Shown: positions 21,804 to 32,126 of the stretch, piece by piece
Position numbering within the stretch: position 1 is the first letter of the stretch
Layout of the letters: every line of letters starts with the position of its first letter
Source of the DNA: Macrotis lagotis
Lineage: Eukaryota; Chordata; Mammalia; Peramelemorphia; Peramelidae
Assembly (NCBI RefSeq): GCF_037893015.1
Contig: NC_133666.1
Coordinates: 163,233,051 to 163,297,050 of the forward strand
DNA: 64,000 nt
Direction of reading: 5' to 3'
The notes under the pieces: generated by a model
What the model was told of the DNA's origin: nothing
Databases searched by the model: none
Seen by the model: only the letters and a program-made list of their open reading frames with translations
Translations under genes and position numbers: made by a program

Positions 21804-23530
21804 GGGGGGAGGGGTCTATTGAAAATGATCTTGAAGACAAAGATCCTAATTCAGAGAGAGTTAGAACATATGAAGAGAATATGAATTGGTCTCCAGTCCA
21901 GAAAGTTTTCTTAGAAGATATCAGGAAGGAGTGTAAAAATTAATTGGAAAAATTGGGAAAAGAAATCCATGAGAAAATTAATACCTTGTGAGGAAAAATT
22001 AACATCTTGCATCAGGAAAACAAATCCTTGGAAAATACAACTAGACAAGTGCAAAAAGAAAATAATTCTCTCAAAAACCACAATTAGGCAAATGGAAAAG
22101 GTGTTGCAAAAGGTAAATGAAGAAAATTCTTCTCTAAAAAAAGAATGGAATCCCTGGAAACTAATGACTTCACAAGACAACAAAAATCAAAAATCTGTTA
22201 CAACCAAAAAATTGAAAGAATAGAAGAAAACTTAAAATATCTCATCAGCAAAACCACTGACCTAGACAAAAGTTCCAGAAGAGAGAACTTGAAAATCATT
22301 GGGCTTCTTGTGCACATTGAGGATAAAAAAACCTGGATCAATATTTCAGGATCTTTTGAAGAAAAATTTCCCTGATATGGAACCATAGGGCAAAATAATT
22401 TTTGAAAGAATATATTTATCCCCTTCTGAAAGAGATTCCAGGATGAAAATACCAAGGAAATTTGTAACTAAATCCCAGAACTATCAGAGAAAATCCTGCA
22501 AGTATCCATAAAGGAACAATTTAAATCCCAAGGAGCTACAGTAAGGATGCATCAATATTAAGGGATCAAAGGTCCTGTAATATGATATTCCAAAGATCAA
22601 GGGAGTTTGGAAAGCAGCCAAGAATTCACTATCCTGCAAACCTGAGTCTTCTCTTCCAGGGGAAAACATTAACATTTAAAAAAAATAGGACACTTCCAAC
22701 ATTTCCTTAAGAAAAGACTAGAACTAAATAGAAAATTTAGACTTCAAACAGGAGCCTCAAGAGACACATGAAAAGGTAAAAAGAAAAAAGAAAAAAAAAA
22801 TAAGATGAAACTGGCTATACCCACCCAGGAGAAAAATCTTCATAACTCTTGAGAATTTTAACTCTATTAGAGAGGATATACTTAGACAGAAGTAATGGAT
22901 ACTCATGACTTGTCCATGATTGGATAGAATGATTTAAACACAATATCTCCTTAAAAAGGAAGTACTGTAAAGAGACAGGAGGATGGAGGAGTTTGAATGG
23001 GAGATTCAAAGAACCCATTTCAAAAGAGGGGAAGAAGGGAGGAGGTGAGAACTGCCTGAATCTTAATCTCATCAGATTTGGCTCAAAGAGGGAATAACCT
23101 ACACACATTCAGTTAAATTTAGAAGCTCATCCTACCTTTCAAATGTTAAAAGGGGAAATGGGGGAGGGAAAAAGAAAAGAGGAAATAATGGAAGGAAAGG
23201 AAGAAAGGACAAAGGGAAAGAGGATAGAAAGGATAGAAAGGAGAAGGAGGTTAGATAGAAGGGGGCAAAAACACTGAAGGTAATGGTATTCACAAATAAA
23301 ATACTGGGGAATATGGGTAAAGTGAAAAAAAGGGAAAATATAAACAGAGAGAAGAAAGCATGAAGAGCAATAAAGAATTAGTAATTATTACTTTGAATGT
23401 AAATGGGATGAACTCTCTTATAAAATGTAAGTGAATAGTAGAGTGGATTAAAAACTAGAATCCTACAATATTCTTCTCACAAGAAATTCATTTGAAGCAG
23501 AGAGATACATATAGAATAAAGGTGAAAGGT
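21804..23530 (+). mobile_element. LINE-1 'C', continuation: ORF1, inter-ORF and first part of ORF2
   Basis: ORF1 resumes immediately. The frame near 21,870-21,960 (E-N-M-N-W-S-P-V-Q-K) parallels L1 F ORF1 (E-K-N-M-N-W-P-P-A-Q-K, minus strand at about 53,480). A coiled-coil region with stops follows, then R-E-N-L-K-I-I-G-L at about 22,280, the start of the ORF1 RRM. The ORF1 C-terminus ends near 22,680. The inter-ORF region runs to about 23,360. ORF2 then begins with the endonuclease start: 'attattactttgaatgtaaatggg' translates as I-I-T-L-N-V-N-G-M-N-S. About 55 codons later the element ends at about 23,530, where D's 5' UTR begins. Confidence 0.8.
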
Positions 23531-25157
23531 TGGTTTGAAGCTAACATGGTCCCAGAGCTTTTCCCTTTCAAAGATAAATGCAGCCTCTACTCTGACATTC
23601 AAGCCTGCATATTCTACCAAAAAAAAAAAAGATTCAAAGAACTATAGATATCATGGTGGATCTTCAGTGATGTTCTGTCTCTTTGGGCAAAAAGGGAAAA
23701 TAATTCCAGGAGAATAGGGAAATTCAGTTGGAGGCTTTTAAGCCACACTGCAATCCAGGTCCTGATAACTTAACAATAGCAGAAATCCCAGCAGCTAGAT
23801 AGCAAGCCAGCAGGGAGTATTCAGATCCAAACAAAGTCTTAACTCTGGGAACACTAGGGCAAAAGACTGGACTGGGTCAAGAACAGATCACTGCTAAATC
23901 AGAACCTGGATCTAAAGGAGGAAACAAACCTCTGCAAACACATGCCTGAACTATATAGACAACATCTTGGCCAACAACAAGCCTTGGATCAGACCCCAGC
24001 CCTAGCAAGGAAAAAACAAGCTTTAACCTATACTCCCTATAAACTAAGAGCAAAGCTAAAACTACAAAGCTGAGCAAAAAATCTAAAAGAGAAATCACTA
24101 TATAAAACTATTTTATAGACAAAGATGACAGCTATGCTGTGACTGAAGAAGAAACTAATGAAAAATCACTCACAGGGCAAGTGTCAAAACAGAATATAAA
24201 GTGGATCCAAATACAAAACCTCATTGAACAGCTTTAAAAAAATTTAAAAACCAAAGAAGAGAGGAAGGAGAAAAACAGAAAAAAAAAATGAGTCATGTAG
24301 GAAAATTATGAAAAATTTACTAAATAAATCAAGTTCCCTAAAAGTAAAAATAACTAACTGGAAAAGGAAACACAGAAGCTAATTGAAGAAAATAAAACCA
24401 CAAAAATTAGAGTTCAACAAATAGAAACCAATGAATCTACAAGTCTACAAGATTCCATCAAACAAAATAAAAAGACTGAAAAAATTGATGAAAACGTAAA
24501 GTATCTCTTAGGGAAAATGAATGACCTGGAAAAGCGATCCAGGAGAAAAAAACCTACAAATCTTCAGACTACTAGGAAGCCTGGATCAAAAAGAAGAGCC
24601 TGGAAAACATCATGCAGGAAAATATAAGACAACCCTGTTCAAATTAATTAGAAGAAAACAATATAACCATTGAAAGAATCCACAGAAGCCATTGAGAAAG
24701 AGACCCCAGGATAAAATCTCCAAGGGCTGTTAATAGCTAAATCCCAGAACTCTCAAATAAAAGAGAGAATATTGTAAGCAGCAAAAAGGAAATAATTCAA
24801 ATACAAAGGGAAAAACAATCAGACTGACACAGGACCTATCAACCTCAGCATTAAAGGATTGGAAGACCTGAAATAGCATATTTTGGATAGCAAAGGACCT
24901 GGATTACAACTCAGAATGTATTACCCTGCAAATTTTAGCATGAACTGTCAGGGAAAAAGTTGGATGTTCAAAGAAATAGAGGACTTCCAGAATTACCTGA
25001 CATTAAGAGCAGAAATGATCAAAGAATTCAATCAGCAAATACATGACTCAGGAGTTACATAAAAAGGCAAATGAAAAGGGGAAGAAAAAAATAAAACAAA
25101 ACAAATGTGGCTCAAAACCATCAAATTGTTCACAACCCTAAAAGGGAAGTTATAACA
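23531..25157 (+). mobile_element. LINE-1 'D': 5' UTR and ORF1
   Basis: From 'ggtttgaagctaacatggtc' it parallels L1 A from 16,613 ('ggtttgtgaagctagcatgc'), so about 28 bp of 5' end is missing. The 5' UTR runs to about 24,060 and ORF1 follows to about 25,090. Readable ORF1 segments include the coiled-coil part (24,400-24,540) and the RNA-binding part (24,640-24,990). Frames are broken by stops. The element is interrupted at 25,158-26,474 by an antisense insertion and seems to resume after 26,487. Confidence 0.75.
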
Positions 25158-25169
25158 CTTCTAATTCTT
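25158..25169. repeat. Target-site duplication, left copy
   Basis: ACTTCTAATTCT here is identical to 26,475-26,486. The two 12-mers bracket a 1.3-kb minus-strand insertion that starts with a poly(T)-rich (antisense A-tail) segment. Confidence 0.75.
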
Positions 25170-26474
25170 TTGTTGTTGTTGTTTTTTCTTTTCTTTTCTT
25201 TTTTGCAAAGCAATGGAGTTATGTGACTAGACTTATTTTAAGTTATTTTAAACTTTATTCATCAAACTCTAATAAAAAATCTACTATTTTATTTTACTCA
25301 TCTCTTCAGTCATCTAGGCCTTCTCCTTACATGTTTATTCTTTTTATTAAAGGGAAATGGTTTGATTTCTTTTTTTAATTTTATAGAGGTTTTATTTATT
25401 TTGAGTTTTACAATTTTTCCTACAATCTTGCTTCCCTCCCCCCACTCCCTACAGAAAGCAGTTTGTTAGTCTTTACATTATGACTATAGTATGCATTGAT
25501 CTAAGTTGAATGTGATGAGAAAGAAATCATATGCTTAAGGAAGAAACATATAGTATGAGATATAGCAGAATTACATAAGAATATTGTTTTAAGTTCTTTG
25601 TTTTAAGTCTTTGTTCAAACCCCACTATTTTTATTTTTTCATGAATACATGAACCCTATCCAAAAGCAGAGTGACTAAATGACATTAGAAAAATTCCTTT
25701 TCATCTTTTTAAAAATTTATTTATTTATTTTGAATTTTACAATTTTCCCCCTAATCTCGCTTCCCACCCTCACCCCCACACAGAAAACAGTCTGTTAGTC
25801 TTTACCTTGTTTCCATGGTATGCAATGTTCTAAGTTGAATGTGATGAGAGAGAAATCATATCCTTAAAAGAAAAAAATAAAGTATAAGAGATAGCAAAAT
25901 TACATAATAAGATAACTTTTTTTAAAAATTAAAGATAACAGTCTTTGTTCTTTGTTCAACCTCCACAGTTCTTTCTCTGGGTACAGATAGTATTCTCCAT
26001 CGAATATACCCCCAAATTATCCCTGATTGTTGCACTTATGAAATGAAGTCCATTAAGATTTGTCATCAACCCCATGTTGCGGGGATAGTGTACAATGTTC
26101 TGGTTCTGCTCATCTTGTTCAGAATCAGTTCACGCCAATCCCTCTATGCTTTACTGAATTCCCATCCCTCCAGGTTTCTAATAGAGAAATAGTGTTCCAT
26201 CACATAAATTTACCACAGTTTATTAAGCCATTCCTTAATTTATGTACATTTACTCAATTTCCAATTCTTTCCCACCACAAAAAAGGGTGCCATGAATATT
26301 TCTGTACAAGTGATGTTTTTACCCTTTTTCATCATCTCTTCAGGGTATAGACTCAGTAGTGGTATTGGTAGATCAAAGGGTATGCACATTTTTGTTGCCC
26401 TTTGGGCATAATTCCAAATTTCTCTCCAGAAAGTTTGAATGAGTTCACATCTCCACCAACAATGTATTAATAGT
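25170..26474 (-). mobile_element. Antisense LINE-1 3' end(s) with SINE-tail fragment, bracketed by a 12-bp duplication
   Basis: From the left: an antisense A-rich tail and a partial tRNA-SINE ('tttgcaaagcaatggagtta', 25,203). Next are about 140 bp of unassigned DNA, an L1 3' end of about 270 bp (25,372-25,640) and a second, longer L1 3' end (25,700-26,474). The second reaches 'ccctttgggcataattccaa' and is truncated in the 3' UTR/ORF2 terminus. Perfect 12-bp repeats outside the block suggest one insertion event, with downstream flank carried along or later nested insertions in its tail. Confidence 0.75.
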
Positions 26475-26486
26475 ACTTCTAATTCT
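26475..26486. repeat. Target-site duplication, right copy
   Basis: ACTTCTAATTCT, identical to 25,158-25,169. Confidence 0.75.
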
Positions 26487-28095
26487 ATAGAACTTTACTT
26501 CTCTTAGGATAATTCAGGAGATTGGGTTTAAGCAATATGGGTATAGTTGGGTCTTGTCTCTCCATTGAAGAGATCCAAGATGACATCACTATGTTTGAGT
26601 CAAAAAGCCCTGAAGAAAAGTAGGGGTGTTAAACTGTAAACTTATGTGTTGCATTATCGCATTATCCTTTGACTCATTTTAACCACATGGTGCATAGCAC
26701 TTTGTCTAATGAGGGCATCTTAAACATGAAGGCATCATAAACTGAGTTAGTGTCCCTGTCACTCACAATAATTTGTAAAGATCTCAGTTTAGACCTCCAG
26801 AGCCTCCCAGTACTTGAGGTTTTTGCAGTTTATTTGATGAGGGTTTGATTTAAACTGCTATTCACTTAAGAAGGGGTTAAGTACCCTGGGTGGGGAAGGG
26901 AGGGGTAAAGTGAAAGAGCAAATAGGCCCTGCTTCACTTAACAAGGGATTAAATGCTCCAGGTGGGGAGGTGGAGGGGTGGGGGTAAAGTGTGAGAGAAA
27001 ATAAGAATTGGAGGAGGGGCACAAATAGTTAAATTTGATTTTGGATGATATTTTGGCTCAAGAGGAAGATTATGTGTACCTCAAAGATAATTGAAAATGG
27101 GGTAAGGTAAAAAATGATCATAATTACAATTTGATGCAATTTGAAACAATGTTGCTTATCAAGCAATCAAACAAGCAATCTGTGATGATATCTTGATAAC
27201 AATATGAGATTATCAACCAGTCAAATAATCAAACTGTGATTGATGTTACCTGATTAATTGTAGTAGATCAATAAATGATACAAAGGGAAGAAGCACAAAA
27301 ATTTATATAGAGGGAAAGAAGGGAGAATGTGAAAGCTGAGTAAATTCTACTCAACAGATTTAGCCCAGAGAGGGAATAAGATACATTCCCACTTGGCTTT
27401 AAAAATCTACCCTAATCTACAGGGAATGAGGCACTGCCAAAGGGAAAATCAAGGGAAGAAAGGACTGATAAAAGGGAAGGCAAAATTCAGCATATTTTTT
27501 CAGGGAAAAGATGGATTTTCTTGAAATAGATGACTTCTAAAATTTCCTAATAAAATTACCAGAACTGAACAGGAAATTTATTCTTCAAATATAAGACTCT
27601 ATAGAGGCATAAAATGAAACCATTAATAGTTGAACTTTAGAGAAGTGTAGCAAGAAATGAACTCATGTTGAGCAAAGGGAGCAGAATAATTGTACACATT
27701 AACAATATCATTGTGAGTTGATCTATGATGGATGCAACCTGTCTTAGCTGTTCAAAAAGCTAGGACAACTCTGGGAGACCCATTATGGGCAATGCCAACC
27801 ACATCCATACACAAATAAAACAATACAAAAATCCAAAATATCTGAATGCATAAGTCTACTTTTTAAAAACAGCTCTTATGTTTTCCTTCTGATTCCATGA
27901 TTTTCTTTCTTCCCAATTAGTCTTAATTCCTAATAAACAAGATGACTAATATGTAAACATGTTAAACACAAATGTACATAAACAACCGTTATTAGACTCT
28001 TCACCACTTAGGGAAGGAGAATGAGAAGGGAGGGTGGTAGAAAAATGTGTAACATAAATAAGCAAGTGGAATTTTGAAAAAAAATTTGGGAAATT
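26487..28095 (+). mobile_element. Mosaic of L1 fragments, plus orientation, ending in an L1 3' UTR
   Basis: 'cagatttagcccagagaggg' (about 27,356) matches the inter-ORF text of C at about 23,070 ('cagatttggctcaaagaggg'). 27,490-27,630 reads as the end of ORF1 ('cagggaaaagatggattttc'). 27,645-28,095 is L1 3' UTR ('gagcaaagggagcagaataa', 'gggagggtggtagaaaaatg'). ORF2 is absent. The part 26,540-27,290 is not convincingly L1. It starts with 'tccattgaagagatccaaga', which could be the antisense RTE-type tail, and contains a 72-bp tandem duplication at 26,861-27,004. Confidence 0.6.
26861..27004. repeat. Two-copy tandem repeat, 72-bp period
   Basis: 'ttcacttaagaaggggttaa' at 26,861 recurs as 'ttcacttaacaagggattaa' at 26,933. 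Both continue with a G-rich stretch ('ggtggggaagggaggggtaa' and 'ggtggggaggtggagggg') and '(t)aaagtg..agag'. The copies are diverged, so the duplication is not recent. Confidence 0.75.
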
Positions 28096-28429
28096 GGAAA
28101 AATAAAATTAAAGACAAAAAAGGAAGTGCAACTGGGGACGTGCAAGTGGGGAAAAATCATGACCTTTTTGCCTACAGAAGTCAAAAGGCTTACTCCCAAG
28201 CTGGAAATTTCCTTCTCAGTATTACTGATCGATCAACTACACTCAGGAAAAAAAATATAAAACAGAAGAGGCAACTAGGGTATTGAGATCTTTTCCCAAT
28301 TTCACTTAGAACAGCAGTCATACACAATGTAATCTGCAAGTAGTTCACTCTATGATGGGAACAAAATCATGAAAATGTCACCTCTGGTAACTGGGTATCA
28401 AGGTTATTGTAAAAGGCAAGATTTCTCTG

Positions 28430-28660
28430 TTATACAACTATCCCTGACAAAACTTGGTCAACCCACCCATGTGACCATGGACCATCTTTTGAAACTAAAC
28501 CTTTATTTGGTCCCTGTATAACATCTAGCTAGACCTGAGTATTGAATAAAATTCTACTGCTGTCCTGCTGCTATCCAGAGCTAGCCCCTTTAGTAAACTC
28601 TCTAGAATAAAATTTATTTCTTCTCACGATGGCAGAAATTTCCTCTTTTTTCTATATCTT
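28430..28660 (+). mobile_element. Possible solo-LTR remnant
   Basis: A stretch 'ccctgtataacatctagcta' (28,511) is followed within about 30 bp by an AATAAA (28,544), and a second AATAAA appears at about 28,607. CT-rich text between them resembles the R/U5 part of retroviral LTRs. No paired LTR, primer-binding site or internal region is seen. This is a weak call, and chance polyadenylation hexamers in AT-rich DNA are the alternative. Confidence 0.25.
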
Positions 28661-28890
28661 TGTACTTTCTTTGTACAGTGAGACCATCTCTGTAGCAATC
28701 AATAGGCACTAAGCATTCCCATCCAGGAAGAGATTTGAAGAAACCTTATGTTCTCAGTAGAGGAGAACATCATAGGGTTGAATTGCTCTCTTTAAGATCA
28801 ATTGAGCAGACCACTTCTCTTGCTTCAAAAACACAACCTCCCTGCTCTGTCTGCAGCTATCTAGGATGGAAAAAAAGGAGGGAAACAAAT
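28661..28890. other. No recognisable feature
   Basis: Ordinary sequence between the possible LTR and a MIR. Nothing gene-like. Confidence 0.5.
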
Positions 28891-28894
28891 GCTT

Positions 28895-29115
28895 AGTGTA
28901 TTCAGACACTATCCTGAGTATCTTTTAAACATGATTTCATTTTTTTCTCACAGCCATTTTGGGAGGTATGTTCTGTTCCTTTTTTTTTATTTTATAGTTG
29001 AGAAGCCTAAAGTAGAGAGGTTAAATGATGTGTTATTGGTCACCCTCCTGGTAAATGTTTGAGGTAGGATATAAACTTGGTTCTTCATAATCCAGAGCTC
29101 TATCCACTGCAACAC
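28895..29115 (-). mobile_element. MIR, antisense
   Basis: 'tatcctgagtatcttttaaa' and 'tctcacagccattttgggag' are followed by an antisense 'gttgagaagcctaaagtaga' segment and a damaged core. It ends with the head 'ctctatccactgcaacactc'. This is MIR antisense order. Confidence 0.75.
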
Positions 29116-29460
29116 TCCAAATACCCATCCAAGATTTGTTCACGTCAAAGTGAAAGCTCTTCAACTCTGATCCCTGTGTTTCCCTGAATATAGTTAAGTT
29201 ATAATCTCATCACTTCATTACATGTGCTCATTTCACAGCAAACCAAACAACTGGTTATCTGTACTTCTTTCATATAGATAAAGAAACTGTGAATCATCTG
29301 ATTAGAAAGTTGCAGATTTGAAAATCAGACAAATATAGAATCTGAACTCTTTCCATTTCATAACATTATCTGTAGGACTATCAGAGTCCTAGGAAATAAC
29401 TTTCCTAAGTAATCAGTACATATTATTGATTATTTAATACAGGTGAAGCATTCTCTCTCT

Positions 29461-29526
<66 letters not shown>

Positions 29527-30095
29527 TTGGGAAGTGATGGGGATCACAAAGTAGGCATGATCTCTACCTTTATGAAACTTTTAATTGAGGAGACAAGTTA
29601 ATCACCACGTGAAAAATACTACCAAAACACTAATTCCAAAACACATTAATCATCACTACATAATATATTCAGATATAGACTGTAGTTGTGATTTCATTAA
29701 TAAAGGAACTTCAGAATGAAAAAAATTCCTCTACTGATGCAAAACAGAAACTTCTCTGAAATTTAATTAAATAGAATTGTTAAAAGGTTAAGTGACTTGC
29801 CTAATGATACAGTCATTATGTATCAGAACTAGTACCTTATTCATTGGCAAATGAATTGTGAAGTCAATAAGTGCTTTGGAGGAAGAGATTTTTCAAGACT
29901 TCACTAGGCCTATATCTTCATAGATGAGGGATAATTGGAGCTGTCTCTTAAAGAATGAATAAGAATACCACCAAACCTTGGCTAGTTATTTGGGAAGACA
30001 TTCTTAGACAAATAAAAAAAAATGTGAGAATAGGTAAACAAACTATATTTTTTTTCATGGGAAACATACATATATTCAGGAAAATGGTCCATTTT
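29116..30095. other. Non-genic stretch with a (TG)n tract
   Basis: No gene and no clear transposon apart from (TG)n at 29,465-29,508 with following TATG units. An ancient-repeat-like phrase at about 29,555-29,600 ('catgatctctacctttatga') is too short to assign. Confidence 0.5.
29464..29526. repeat. (TG)n microsatellite
   Basis: About 22 TG units, then TATG/TG variants. Confidence 0.95.
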
Positions 30096-30097
30096 GG

Positions 30098-30362
30098 CTG
30101 TAGCAGGAGCAGTTTGTGATGCAAGTGATGGACTTGGAATCATAAAGACTCTTCTACTGAGTTCAAATGTGACTTCAGACATTTTCTAGGCATGTGACCC
30201 TGGGCAAGTCATTTAACCGTCTTTGTCTCAGTTCTCCGTCTGTAAAATTAGCTGAAGAAGAAAATGTTAAACCAATCCAATGTCTTTGCCAAGAAAAATC
30301 TCAAATGATTTCACAAAGATTTGGACTCAATTGAAACAACTGAATAACAAAATAATTATAAT
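30098..30362 (+). mobile_element. CORE-SINE, plus orientation
   Basis: The B-box-like 'gagttcaaatgtgac' (30,159) is followed by the core 'tgaccctgggcaagtcattt' (30,196), 'gtctcagttctccgtctgta' and the family tail. The tail includes 'ccaatgtctttgccaagaaa' (30,276) and 'ggactcaattgaaacaactg' (30,323). Full length. The tail identifies it with the copies at 36.7 and 57.2 kb. Confidence 0.88.
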
Positions 30363-30454
30363 ATGGGTGACATATCATAAACATCTGGCAAGGTATGTTG
30401 GGGCCAGATTCATGAGACTATTATTTTGTAATCCATTTGATTCATGTGGTTGAT

Positions 30455-30885
30455 ACATTGTTTTTTAAAGTTTATTTGTTTTCATCCATATGCACATGCA
30501 TATTTCCAAGTTACAAAATTTCCCTCCACCCTCCCTTCCTACCTCCCTCCCCTCAGCAAGGAATAGTCAGGTTGGCATTTTACATACATATTTTCTTAAA
30601 CATGCTTACAAATGAGTAATTTTTGGCATGGGGAATTAGGATTAATGGAAAGAGATCCATAAGAGATAATTTTTATAAAGTGCTCAACAGATTCAGAAGG
30701 GTTATTTTTTTCTGTGTGTTTTATTTTGTTTTGTTTTTCTTCCTCTACTTGGGGATGATATAGTCCTTAACCAGTCAAATACAGTTGTCCTAGCTCTCTG
30801 GACTGCCAAGGAGATGCTTCCATCAAAGTTGTTCATCTCATAATGTTATTGTAGGTGTATACATTGTTTGCATTGGTTTATCAAA
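30455..30885 (-). mobile_element. LINE-1 3' end, antisense, short
   Basis: It starts 'aaagtttatttgttttcatc' and runs through the pyrimidine-rich 3' UTR block ('ccctccaccctcccttccta'). 'agaagggttatttttttctg' and 'tcctagctctctggactgcc' follow, and it is truncated near 30,885. This matches the first 430 bp of the copies at 6,064 and 31,825. Confidence 0.9.
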
Positions 30886-31173
30886 ACAGGAATGTAAATA
30901 AAAGAACACAAAAATTCCTTTGTTAATATTTTTTTACTGAGTAATATAATGTACTTCAATGTATTATGATAAAAATGCAGAGGAATATGAAGAAGTAAAG
31001 GAGCCTGTATTTGGTTCATTCCCTAAGGTTTTGTTTTCATAATTAGTTTGTAATATTCAGGATTATATTCCCAGGTACCCCCTTAGCTCTCAGCTTTAAG
31101 TAAAGTGAGAATAATTATTAAATATGCCAGTTTTTTTAAACAAACAAAAGAGAAATTCTGCTGGACACGTGAA
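30886..31173. other. No recognisable feature
   Basis: Short non-repetitive AT-rich interval between an L1 fragment and a SINE. Confidence 0.5.
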
Positions 31174-31354
31174 TATTCTCTTATTCTTTTTTTTTTTTTA
31201 GGTTTTTGCAAGGCAAATGGGGTTAAGTGGCTTGCCCAAGGCCACACAGCTAGGTAATTATTGTCTGAGACCAGATTTGAACCCAGGTACTCCTGACTCC
31301 AGGGCTAGTACTTTATCCACTGCACCACCTAGCCATCCTATTCTCTTAATTCTT
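31174..31354 (-). mobile_element. tRNA-headed SINE, antisense, with target-site duplication
   Basis: The SINE body is at 31,189-31,338: poly(T), 'tttttgcaaggcaaatgggg' (31,203), core 'gtggcttgcccaaggccaca' (31,228), antisense B-box 'gatttgaacccaggtact' (31,274) and head 'ccactgcaccacctagccat'. The flanks TATTCTCTTATTCTT (31,174-31,188) and TATTCTCTTAATTCTT (31,339-31,354) form a duplication with one indel. The good match to the copy at 52.7 kb indicates a comparatively young family. Confidence 0.92.
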
Positions 31355-31820
31355 TAAAGACAAAGTACTCATGGAAATATGATTTGGAGATGGGGTGAGA
31401 ATGATTGAAGGTAGGGAGCTGGGAATGAGGGACAGTTTAGCTTCAAAAGAAACATAGGAATATAGTAAATACACAAATATAAAGTTTCTCCTCTTTAATG
31501 AACAGAATTTTGGGGGGGGTCCTTTTGGATCTATTTTGTAGTACAGTGACATTTAAGTTTATCAGGTTTTCCTTGATCCTTTATTGTGCTTTTGAAATAT
31601 GAAGAAAAAAAACTTTTATGACTAATCTTTAAGGAAACAAGAAAACAGCTAGTTTAAATAGCAAAACTCTCTCTTGTTGAGTTAACTTTTTTTTAAGTTT
31701 CTGAACACCTCTCCAGTATTCTCAATTTCTAATGGTTTATCTAGGAGGAAAGAATTTATTTTTCTATGGAAAGAGGATAATAAATCATCAAAAGGTATTA
31801 TAATTTGAACTGAGAAGTTT
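31355..31820. other. No recognisable feature
   Basis: Ordinary AT-rich sequence, including a G8 tract near 31,511. Nothing gene-like. Confidence 0.5.
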
Positions 31821-31824
31821 TATT

Positions 31825-32075
31825 TTCAATTCATTTTTGTTTCTTTTCACCCATATTTATACGTATATATTTTTAAGTTACAAAATTTCCTTCCCCCTCC
31901 CTTCCACTCCCCTTCCCCTCAGCAGCAAATAGTCAGGTTAGCATTGTTCATACATATTTTTGATAAACATGTATACAGATTAGTCATTTTTAGTATGAGG
32001 AAGTAGGATTAAGGGAAAGAGATACATAAGAGATTATTTTTATAGTGTTCATCAGATTCTGAAGGGTTGTTTTGT

Positions 32076-32126
<51 letters not shown>

